In this document: positions 1 through 5,706 of the stretch, one piece after another
Layout: the number at the start of each line of letters is the position of its first letter
Position numbering within the stretch: position 1 is the first letter of the stretch
NCBI GenBank assembly: GCA_031290325.1
Contig: JAITNU010000104.1
Coordinates: 1 to 5,806 of the forward strand
Reading direction: 5' to 3'
Source: Treponema sp.
GTDB taxonomy: Bacteria; Spirochaetota; Spirochaetia; Treponematales; Breznakiellaceae
DNA length: 5,806 nucleotides
Notes under the pieces: model-generated
Seen by the model: only the letters and a program-made list of their open reading frames with translations
Told to the model about the DNA's origin: nothing
Database searches by the model: none
Translations under genes and position numbers: made by a program

Positions 1-32
1 TTTCTCCTCTATTACGTTGAACGTTGATTTGT
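1..32 (-). promoter_or_regulatory. Intergenic gap with ribosome binding site for the next operon gene, which lies off the left edge
   Basis: Read on the minus strand, the 32 bases after the cas6e stop end in AGAGGAGAAA (Shine-Dalgarno AGAGGAG at positions 10-4) and then run off the window. The site faces away from cas6e, so another gene on the same strand should start within a few bases of the left edge. Cas7e and Cas5e have not appeared yet in this operon, so one of them is the likely occupant; that is inference. The gap also holds a tandem 7-mer, ACGTTGA twice (14-27), with no clear role. Confidence 0.7.
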
Positions 33-641
33 TTATGCTCGTATGGGTACAAGCTGCAATAACCCGAAACCAAAACTTTTCCCCCGGCCCATGCCCTGTT
101 CAAAACTGTTGATGAACAGAGACCGGTCGCGTACCTTGAGTTTGCCGATGAAGGTTGCCGCGTTCTGAGTAACCTGCTTATCTTGCTTGTCAAAGATCTG
201 CACGTCGGTACGCTGTATATGCAGACTGTTCAGGTCTGTCTCAAAGCCCCATTGTTCCGATTTGGAACAAAACCATTCCAGCAGGGGTTCCTGTTTTTTG
301 ACCGGGATGAGTTTCCCGCTGTTTTTATCACGCTTAACCGGATTGAGCCGTACTTCAAAACAGTACGCATCAAAGGCAAGAAAGAATTCAGGGATCCGTT
401 TGGATTCAATACGTCCATGTTCAGGTACTTGGGGCGGACGTTTAGACAGAATCAGTATATGCCGTTCGTTGAAATTGCCGCCTTTGTCGGCAAAAAGGAA
501 ATCTCTGGTTTCATTATCTATTCGGGGAAAGAGTGAATAAACCATTTTGTGTATGCTGTACACATTGATGATCTTCGAGGGACTGGTGTTCTGCATGGCT
601 TGGAAGTCGGATCGGCTGAGTTTCAGGATCGACGCGATCAT
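33..641 (-). CDS. cas6e: CRISPR-associated endoribonuclease Cas6e (Cse3/CasE), type I-E
   Basis: This is the crRNA-processing nuclease of type I-E systems. It cuts pre-crRNA at the base of each repeat hairpin and stays on the 3' hairpin as a Cascade subunit. The protein has 202 residues, close to E. coli CasE (about 199). Visible signatures are the short N-terminal strand MIASILKLSR, then VYSIHKMVYSLFP, where Tyr28 and His31 have the spacing of the Tyr and catalytic His of T. thermophilus Cse3, and a C-terminal glycine-rich RNA-binding loop, GMGRGKSFGFGLLQLVP, near residues 181-197. I chose the ATG at 641 because it follows AAGGAGG by four bases, begins like other Cas6e proteins, and overlaps the cse2 stop as ATGA, which suggests translational coupling. 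A GTG 45 bases upstream would add an unconserved extension inside cse2. It sits directly after cse2, whereas in E. coli cas7 and cas5 come first. Identification is firm. Confidence 0.94.
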   Translation of the reverse strand: MIASILKLSRSDFQAMQNTSPSKIINVYSIHKMVYSLFPRIDNETRDFLFADKGGNFNERHILILSKRPPQVPEHGRIESKRIPEFFLAFDAYCFEVRLNPVKRDKNSGKLIPVKKQEPLLEWFCSKSEQWGFETDLNSLHIQRTDVQIFDKQDKQVTQNAATFIGKLKVRDRSLFINSFEQGMGRGKSFGFGLLQLVPIRA

Positions 642-1180
642 GCTTCCTCCTTTTTGTGGTAATGATCGTAAAAATCTCTGGCCCACCGGACTTTTGTTCG
701 TTCATTGAAATAGATCAAATCCTTTAAAAGTGTTACATAATCGAGATGTATTGCTTCATCAGCAGTGATAAGCCTGAGCACTGGCCGGAGTATGACACAG
801 GCTTCCTGAGTGGTTTTACAGGCCAAAAGCCGGCGCAGCTTTATCTTGTCCTCAGTATCAGAATCATCTTCCCGGTTATTATTTTGTTTTCTCTGGCTAT
901 AATATTGGGCAAGCGCTTGACCAATTCTCCAACCCCCTTTTGCTTCTGGTACTTTCCGGGCCCTCGCCATGGATGCCCCTATGAGGGCAAAGGCTTTCAG
1001 TTCCCGATCTTTCTGAATATTGCACCAGTAGCTTAAATATTCCCAGCTCCGAAATGCTGTAGCAGGGTTATCCGCTTGACGCAGGGCGGCACGCATAGCG
1101 GTATTAGGTTTTTCTTTATCCAACCCTTTGATGACCATTGCAACAAAGCCCTCCGAGTTCGCATTTTTATTAGTATCCAT
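638..1180 (-). CDS. cse2: Cascade small subunit Cse2 (CasB), type I-E
   Basis: Cse2 is the alpha-helical small subunit of type I-E Cascade. Two copies normally line the belly of the complex and stabilise crRNA, target and displaced strand. The 180 residues are somewhat longer than E. coli CasB (about 160). Family-like blocks are TAMRAALRQA (residues 27-36, basic helix), the middle helix LKAFALIGASMARA (61-74), KLRRLLA (114-120) and RWARDFYDHY near the C-terminus (165-174). A very hydrophilic stretch, QRKQNNNREDDSDTEDK (96-112), sits between the two halves and probably accounts for much of the extra length. The ATG at 1180 follows AGGAGGT (1197-1191) by ten bases. The gene starts 26 bp after the cse1 stop, and its own TGA overlaps the cas6e ATG. 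Its lysine-glutamate tail KKEEA encodes the cas6e ribosome binding site. Both the sequence blocks and the position between cse1 and cas6e support the call. Confidence 0.9.
   Translation of the reverse strand: MDTNKNANSEGFVAMVIKGLDKEKPNTAMRAALRQADNPATAFRSWEYLSYWCNIQKDRELKAFALIGASMARARKVPEAKGGWRIGQALAQYYSQRKQNNNREDDSDTEDKIKLRRLLACKTTQEACVILRPVLRLITADEAIHLDYVTLLKDLIYFNERTKVRWARDFYDHYHKKEEA
646..652 (-). promoter_or_regulatory. Ribosome binding site of cas6e, inside the cse2 coding end
   Basis: AAGGAGG on the minus strand lies four bases before the cas6e ATG (641) and is read as part of the Lys-Glu codons at the end of cse2. It decides the start in favour of ATG 641 over the upstream GTG at 686. 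With the ATGA overlap it suggests coupled translation of the two Cascade subunits. Confidence 0.8.
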
Positions 1181-1190
1181 TAGTATGATT

Positions 1191-1197
1191 ACCTCCT
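1191..1197 (-). promoter_or_regulatory. Ribosome binding site of cse2
   Basis: AGGAGGT on the minus strand, ten bases before the cse2 ATG at 1180, lies in the 26-bp gap after the cse1 stop codon. It is one of the strongest Shine-Dalgarno matches in the window. Unlike the sites for cse1 and cas6e, it does not lie inside the preceding gene. Confidence 0.8.
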
Positions 1198-1206
1198 CTC
1201 ATAGTA

Positions 1207-2787
1207 TCATGCCCTTTGAGTTTGCCTTTTTTTCCTGGACGCATAATTCAGGCTTGGATGATATTGAACCCAGTAGTGCATTTGCCGTGCTGTATCCCGT
1301 GGACAATAGGCTTCGTAGGCATCCCGTACACATTGAAAGAAATACGACCTTATTGCTTTCATTGCGGTATCATTGGGATTTCTGCATAGATCAACCATCT
1401 GCTGGTACTGCCGCTCACAACGCTGCCAATATAATTCCAATGCCTTATCTGCATAGGATGCACCGTCAATATTTAATTTTTTGTAATACCTTGTAACCAT
1501 CAAATAAAGAAAACCGGATAACTTTTTCAAACGATTCATTTCTTCCTCAAATGATGTAAACCATGGTTTCAAATGAGAAGAAACAACAAACGTTTCGGAT
1601 TCAACAAAGTCATCATCCTGTTTTACCGATTGATCCCCTGAATTGGCACGGACCTTTATTCCTCCCGACCAGATGCCAATCCGCATTGTTTTATTTCGTA
1701 TTCTCTTTAATACAGCGGACAATTGCAGACAGTTATATTGATTGTTATCCCTGGTACTGAGAAATGAAAGCAGTGCGGTAAGATTTCGCCATGGTTTTTG
1801 ATGAGTATTCGCCCAGAGGAGTTTACCGGTGTTGTCATCCACACACATACTCGGTTCCCGCCAGCCCTCCTTATGGCTTGGATACTGTATTCCCTCAACA
1901 TAGAAAATCCCGTCATCTTCCAATAAAACGAACCGGCACATACCGACTAAGCGGCCCATATATGACTCTTTTATTTGCCGTGCTCTTTCATCATCTTCGC
2001 CTTCAGGCATTTGTTCCCAGGGAGGCGGTACGAGCGTTTTGTTTTCATAAGGCATATCTTTAATAAATTCCCTGCTAAAGGTATTCAACCAGAGGGTAGT
2101 GATAATATCATCGCCATGGATAAATGAATGGAGATACCCCCAATGGTTACCCAAACTCGGCCCGGATTTGGCAGATACTGTTTTTCCCGAATACCCCGGT
2201 GAAAAGGGTTCGATGTCCTTTTCAACCCGTTTTCCGCCAAAGGCAAAATTCATCAGCATCACGATAAACAAAGTCTTTTCCGCATCAGAAATGCTATGAG
2301 AAATCTGGGTTTGGGTTAAAATCGTATTATTGGTTGAAGGAATATCAGGATAATACCCAAGGCCGATTTCTTTTGGCTTCGCGTTTGCCTCAGCAACCGC
2401 TTCTTTTACCCCTTTGGCTAAGTCCCGTTTTTTCCGGTCCTTAATCAGCTTTTTGATAAGTGGCATCTGGAGAAAAGGTTTCTCTCCGTAAAGCCAGAAA
2501 CAGTCCTGATGCTTTTCAAGATAGATCAGGACTTTTTCCGCCAGCCCCTGTGCGCCGAAGGTATCCCAGTCTTCATCATCTGTTGGTGTGTAGGCAGCCT
2601 GACAAATCGCTAATAACAATTTGGTGAGGGCTATTTTCTGAACCGGATTTCCTCTCAAGGACTTGGGGGAAGGTTCCTGAAATATGCGCCGCAAACTTAC
2701 CAAACCAACACCAGCAACTGGTATCCAGGGTTCATCAACCAAATTGAACCGGTTTTTGGGGTTTTCTCCCTTTGGTTCATTATCCAT
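1207..2787 (-). CDS. cas8e: Cascade large subunit Cas8e (Cse1/CasA), type I-E
   Basis: This is the large subunit of type I-E Cascade. In the family it recognises the PAM, starts duplex opening and recruits Cas3. The 526 residues are slightly longer than E. coli CasA (about 502). Recognisable blocks in order are RFNLVDEPWIPV (13-24, the Cse1 N-terminal signature), FWLYGEKPFLQ (97-107), a lysine-rich loop (about 112-140), FAFGGKRVE (181-189), the SAKSGPSLG to LWLNTF segment (205-237), PPPWEQMP (254-261), WSGGIKVRANSGDQ (373-386) followed by DDDFVES (391-397), and a helical C-terminal region from about 406 that fits the four-helix bundle. The ATG at 2787 is supported by GAGGAGGAG upstream and by the FNLVDEPWIPV block falling near the N-terminus. 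The cas3 stop lies 6 bp upstream. No frameshift or internal stop is present. The PAM preference cannot be read from the sequence. Confidence 0.95.
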   Translation of the reverse strand: MDNEPKGENPKNRFNLVDEPWIPVAGVGLVSLRRIFQEPSPKSLRGNPVQKIALTKLLLAICQAAYTPTDDEDWDTFGAQGLAEKVLIYLEKHQDCFWLYGEKPFLQMPLIKKLIKDRKKRDLAKGVKEAVAEANAKPKEIGLGYYPDIPSTNNTILTQTQISHSISDAEKTLFIVMLMNFAFGGKRVEKDIEPFSPGYSGKTVSAKSGPSLGNHWGYLHSFIHGDDIITTLWLNTFSREFIKDMPYENKTLVPPPWEQMPEGEDDERARQIKESYMGRLVGMCRFVLLEDDGIFYVEGIQYPSHKEGWREPSMCVDDNTGKLLWANTHQKPWRNLTALLSFLSTRDNNQYNCLQLSAVLKRIRNKTMRIGIWSGGIKVRANSGDQSVKQDDDFVESETFVVSSHLKPWFTSFEEEMNRLKKLSGFLYLMVTRYYKKLNIDGASYADKALELYWQRCERQYQQMVDLCRNPNDTAMKAIRSYFFQCVRDAYEAYCPRDTARQMHYWVQYHPSLNYASRKKRQTQRA

Positions 2788-2793
2788 GTAGTA

Positions 2794-5466
2794 TCACTCC
2801 TCCTCATCTTTTGTACCGGCTTTTTTCTCTGCCCGGTATCCGGTTATGGTATCGTAAGATAACAGAAAATCCTTGGAAACATTTTTTTTCATTTTTTCTG
2901 TAGGGCAATCAATTCCCACTAGTGTATTGTCTTCATGTACCACAACAATACGAAGGGAATCTTCATGATGATCTGCTGAACCGGTATAGATGTATTCCTT
3001 AAATCGGTCTAATATCTCCGGTGGTGCAGAGAGTGGCGCCTGATATTCCGGTACGGTAACGATATGACTGCTCAACCTGGTGGCGCGTTTCCGCCATTCC
3101 TTTTTATTTTCGTTTTTTAATCCCTGTTTTAATTCAAGCGAATCTCCATTGGACAAAACAAGAACAGTACTCCGGTCATGGTTTTCAGGTTCCGCTCTCA
3201 GTAGAAGCACATCCCTGGTTTCCATTTCCGAATACCGGGTATTAGGATTTTTATATCTAATTTCCGCTGTGGTATCTGGCAGGGTCTTATTGGAGCTTGC
3301 AATCCCCTGAAAGGCTAATCGTCTAAGCCGTGCCCGTTCTTGTTCAAGTTCCTTTTTTAAGGAGTTGAGGGGCGCTTGCTCATTCCGCTCACAATAGGTG
3401 TCTTCCACCAGGGAACGTATCTCCTGGGGCAGGCTGAGAGTTGTCCGGGTATTCCAAAGCTCAAGGGTCCGCAGCAGTACATAGGGGTCGTAGATATATG
3501 CAGTTTTCCCCAATTCCTTATTAAAGACCTTGTGGGGCTGCTTTTTATCTGCATATTCAGCAATAACCCGCTCATAATCGGCGGAGAGGATCCACACTTC
3601 GCGCCGGGCTTCTGCTGGCCGAACCGCATTGTTTTCCTGGTGACGCCAAAGCCGTCCGATTCGCTGTAGGAGCATGTCCGTGGGACACAGCCGGGTAACC
3701 AGAAAGTCGGCGTCAATATCCAGGGATTGTTCCAGCACCTGGGTACCTACCAGGATACGCCCCTGTTCTCCACGCCGCGCTGTCCCGTCCTTCCCGAAAA
3801 TTCCAACCCATGTATCCTCATTATATTCCCGGTCATGCTGAACAAACCGGGAATGAAGCAACCCGGTGTCAACCCCACATCTTTTAGCCTCCGAATCAAT
3901 CTGCTTATACCGCCTCTGAGCTTCATCCACGGTGTTCTCAATCCAGAGTACCTGCTGTCCCTGTTTAGCCCGTTTGAGGGCTTCCACCACCGCTTTCCCA
4001 TCATCCACAACGCGGCGTACCAATACATTCACTGTATCAGCGGTTTCCACCCCCACCTCTTGAAGCCTATCTTCCCGGTGGATTAAGGAACTGATCAGGG
4101 GATAGTCTGGATAGCCTGAAGCGGGAGGCGGTGAATCCAGCGTCGCTTTTTCACGTACTCCCAGAATCTTCTTTCTCCGCTCATGCGTTAGGGTGGCACT
4201 GAGGATGATTACCGTACAACCCATTTCTTCAAGCCCCTTAACCAGTTCGTCCAGAAGGGCGCCGGTGTAACTGTCGTAGGAGTGCACCTCATCAAGGATT
4301 ACCACTTTGCCTGCAAGACCAAAGGCCCGGACAAAACCATGCTTCACATTCATCACCGACATCAGGGCCTGGTCGATGGTCCCGACTCCGAAGGGCGCGA
4401 GGATACGCCGTTTTTTGGCCTGAAACCAGGACCGCCCCGGCTCTCCATCTTCTCCCATCTCGGTTTCGGTTTCATAAAACCGGGCGGAACTGTGGACGAG
4501 CAGTGCCTTGGACAGGGATGAATTTTCTTCCAACACCTTAGTGAGAAAGGCGTCCACCCGCTTGTGGATTTTATGAGAAGTGAGTTGGGTGGGCAGGGCA
4601 AAGTATATGCCTGATGCCTTTCCCGCAGAAAACATTTTATAGGCAGCATAGAGGGCAGCTTCGGTTTTCCCTATCCCCATAGGGGCTTCCAGCACGTATA
4701 TCCCTGGTGTAGAAACGGACTCAATGAACAGAGACTGGACTGGTCGGCATTCACGGTCAAAAATGGCTTTAAAGGTAAGTCCCTGCTTCATTCGGGGGAG
4801 GACAAAACCCGCCCTATCCAGGGCCTCTTGAACACGGGCAGGTAAATCGCTTATATCTTCAATATGTGTGATTCCATCAAAGCTCGATCCCGAACCTATC
4901 CAGTCGGCAATGCACGTAAGCCCCGAGAGGACGGCAGCATGGGTTTTGTTTTCTACTTTGGGCCATCTGGTATCGAAATAAGTTGTAAGCTTTTCAAGCA
5001 GTTCTTCTCGGAGATCCTGCCATGCTTCCCCGCCAAAGCCTTCATAGGTAGCAGGATATATTTGAGCCGGGGAATATCCATGATGACGTCCGGCAATTTC
5101 CGGTATATATTTGGGGCAGCCATCAAGTGCCGCCTGGCTCACTGCCCAGTGGCCTTTCCATGGTTTTTCCGATTCGGGATTAGACCGGTGTCCGGCAATG
5201 GACCATTGTAATCGGGTTTGGTGAAGTGGATAAACCTTCCCAATATCGTGGCAGGCAGCGATCAGTTCACTTCCTGGAGGGAAAAGTCTATCCCGGAGTG
5301 CCGGTATGGAACGCCGGATTATTTCCTTGGCCACTTCTCCCGCTATGATGGAGTGACCAAGGATATCTATGCCGGGCAGGACCTTACCATCAAGTTTATA
5401 CGTTTTGGCGAGACAGGAGGATAAATCGAAGATACTATCAACTGAAATATTATTTTTCGATGCCAT
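2794..5466 (-). CDS. cas3: CRISPR-associated nuclease-helicase Cas3, type I-E
   Basis: Cas3 is recruited by Cascade at an R-loop, nicks the displaced strand and degrades DNA while moving 3' to 5'. From ATG 5466 it has 890 residues, close to E. coli Cas3 (about 888). The N-terminal HD nuclease has GHS (His38), HD at 73-74 with Lys77, His106, the HH pair at 128-129 and Asp188 in IADW. The helicase has Walker A MGIGKT (263-268), DEVH (392-395), SAT (423-425), motif V GTQVLEQSLDIDAD (574-587) and motif VI QRIGRLWRH (601-609). The last roughly 150 residues form the C-terminal domain, ending in acidic KDEEE. All catalytic positions I can place are present, so the enzyme looks active. In-frame TTG 5508 and ATG 5487 would add 14 or 7 residues, but none of the three candidates has a clear Shine-Dalgarno. 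I prefer 5466 because the upstream codons look like promoter DNA. Confidence 0.97.
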   Translation of the reverse strand: MASKNNISVDSIFDLSSCLAKTYKLDGKVLPGIDILGHSIIAGEVAKEIIRRSIPALRDRLFPPGSELIAACHDIGKVYPLHQTRLQWSIAGHRSNPESEKPWKGHWAVSQAALDGCPKYIPEIAGRHHGYSPAQIYPATYEGFGGEAWQDLREELLEKLTTYFDTRWPKVENKTHAAVLSGLTCIADWIGSGSSFDGITHIEDISDLPARVQEALDRAGFVLPRMKQGLTFKAIFDRECRPVQSLFIESVSTPGIYVLEAPMGIGKTEAALYAAYKMFSAGKASGIYFALPTQLTSHKIHKRVDAFLTKVLEENSSLSKALLVHSSARFYETETEMGEDGEPGRSWFQAKKRRILAPFGVGTIDQALMSVMNVKHGFVRAFGLAGKVVILDEVHSYDSYTGALLDELVKGLEEMGCTVIILSATLTHERRKKILGVREKATLDSPPPASGYPDYPLISSLIHREDRLQEVGVETADTVNVLVRRVVDDGKAVVEALKRAKQGQQVLWIENTVDEAQRRYKQIDSEAKRCGVDTGLLHSRFVQHDREYNEDTWVGIFGKDGTARRGEQGRILVGTQVLEQSLDIDADFLVTRLCPTDMLLQRIGRLWRHQENNAVRPAEARREVWILSADYERVIAEYADKKQPHKVFNKELGKTAYIYDPYVLLRTLELWNTRTTLSLPQEIRSLVEDTYCERNEQAPLNSLKKELEQERARLRRLAFQGIASSNKTLPDTTAEIRYKNPNTRYSEMETRDVLLLRAEPENHDRSTVLVLSNGDSLELKQGLKNENKKEWRKRATRLSSHIVTVPEYQAPLSAPPEILDRFKEYIYTGSADHHEDSLRIVVVHEDNTLVGIDCPTEKMKKNVSKDFLLSYDTITGYRAEKKAGTKDEEE
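2797..2805 (-). promoter_or_regulatory. Ribosome binding site of cse1, made by the Glu codons at the end of cas3
   Basis: The last three sense codons of cas3 are GAG GAG GAG, directly before TGA. They form the purine-rich site for cse1, whose ATG (2787) lies 6 bp beyond the cas3 stop. The acidic tail of Cas3 therefore doubles as a translation signal. A ribosome ending cas3 stops on top of the cse1 start region, which favours coupled expression. Confidence 0.75.
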
Positions 5467-5477
5467 AATATTACGGT

Positions 5478-5508
5478 AACATATCATCAAAGGATAAGTC
5501 AAGGTCAA
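5478..5508 (-). promoter_or_regulatory. Candidate promoter of the cas3-led operon
   Basis: The minus strand reads TTGACC (5508-5503), directly repeated as TTGACT, then an extended -10-like TGATATGTT with hexamer TATGTT at 5483-5478. The spacer of 19 bp from TTGACC is longer than ideal and the -10 matches the consensus at only four of six bases. A start about 7 bases further on would leave a 5' leader of only a few bases before ATG 5466, which would fit the lack of a Shine-Dalgarno there. Another TTGACA lies at 5525-5520 without a convincing -10. This is a weak call from pattern only. Confidence 0.3.
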
Positions 5509-5552
5509 AATAAAAATTTTGTCAAAAATATAGAAATTTTTGTTTGTCCTAT
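5504..5552. other. AT-rich spacer between cas3 and the repeat remnant, with an imperfect tandem repeat; possible leader
   Basis: This stretch is strongly AT-rich compared with the coding sequence on either side. It contains two similar units, GTCAAAATAAAAATTTTG (5504-5521) and a slightly longer version (5521-5542) that also begins GTCAAAA and ends in AAATTTTTG. The core GTCAA (TTGAC on the other strand) occurs three times, at 5498, 5504 and 5521. An AT-rich segment directly before the first repeat unit is what a CRISPR leader looks like, but the same bases also lie in the cas3 upstream region. I cannot separate these roles. Confidence 0.4.
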
Positions 5553-5553
5553 G

Positions 5554-5582
5554 TTTTTCCCTACATAAGTAGGGGTGTTTCT
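5554..5582 (+). repeat. Repeat-like unit 1
   Basis: Stem CCCTAC (5559-5564), loop ATAA, stem GTAGGG (5569-5574), with T5558 and G5575 able to add a wobble pair. The 3' side is TGTTTCT. No matching unit lies 61 bp to the left, so the series begins here, next to the AT-rich stretch. Confidence 0.5.
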
Positions 5583-5614
5583 ATTTCCGTTGACAGGCAA
5601 ATAGCTAAAGCTTC

Positions 5615-5643
5615 AATTTCCCCACCGCCGTGGGGGTGTTTTT
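5615..5643 (+). repeat. Repeat-like unit 2
   Basis: Stem CCCCAC (5620-5625), loop CGCC, stem GTGGGG (5630-5635), followed by GTGTTTTTCT. It is the closest to a canonical type I-E repeat in this set. On the plus strand the T-rich tail also gives it a weak resemblance to an intrinsic terminator, though no plus-strand gene ends here. Confidence 0.5.
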
Positions 5644-5676
5644 CTCGCTGCCCTAGCCGAAACATGGTGGCAAAGA

Positions 5677-5706
5677 CGAGTCCCCGTACAGGACGGGGTA
5701 TTTACC
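5677..5706 (+). repeat. Repeat-like unit 3, most degenerate, touching the stop of the upstream gene
   Basis: Stem CCCCGT (5682-5687), 5-base loop, stem ACGGGG (5693-5698), then TATTTACC. GAGTCCCC at its left end resembles the start of E. coli type I-E repeats (GAGTTCCCC). It overlaps the last codons of the partial gene on the minus strand (stop 5704-5702). Seen alone it could be just a hairpin after a stop codon; only its 62-bp phase with unit 2 links it to the array. Confidence 0.35.

Larger units (their letters stand above)
5554..5706 (+). CRISPR. Degenerate two-spacer CRISPR-like remnant with type I-E period
   Basis: Three hairpin units lie at offsets of 61 and 62 bp, the period of type I-E arrays. 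Unit 1 (5554-5582) and unit 2 (5615-5643) agree at 20 of 29 positions. Both have TTTCCC, a 6-bp stem, a 4-base loop and GGGGTGTTT. Of the nine differences, four are in the loop, two are at the outer edge, one is near the end, and the other two form a stem pair (T-A in unit 1, C-G in unit 2). Unit 3 (about 5677-5706) keeps TCCCC, GGGGT and TTT but agrees with unit 2 at only 14 of 29 positions. The gaps of 32 bp (5583-5614) and 33 bp (5644-5676) are normal spacer lengths. I orient it on the plus strand because E. coli repeats also place the stem before an AT-rich 3' handle. Repeats in a live array are usually near identical, so this is either decayed or something resembling repeats, such as regulatory hairpins. 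Confidence 0.5.

Noticed and set aside
642..686. A longer cas6e beginning at GTG 686
   Set aside because: It would add 15 residues with no family likeness and lie deep in cse2. ATG 641 has a strong ribosome site and an ATGA overlap with the cse2 stop.
183..4521. Various plus-strand and alternate minus-strand reading frames of 60-120 codons inside the cas genes
   Set aside because: All lie wholly inside confidently identified cas genes, show no family motifs, and are chance frames.
5467..5508. Cas3 starting at TTG 5508 or ATG 5487
   Set aside because: The extra codons lie in promoter-like DNA containing TTGACC and TTGACT, and neither start has a ribosome site. They cannot be fully excluded, because ATG 5466 also lacks one.
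5590..5618. Plus-strand promoter beginning with TTGACA at 5590
   Set aside because: No acceptable -10 hexamer lies 16-18 bp downstream (TCAATT or CAATTT).
5620..5645. Intrinsic terminator at repeat unit 2
   Set aside because: The T-rich tail is on the plus strand, where no gene ends. In the direction of the cas genes the stem is followed by A and not T. The 61-bp phase with unit 1 is better explained by an array.
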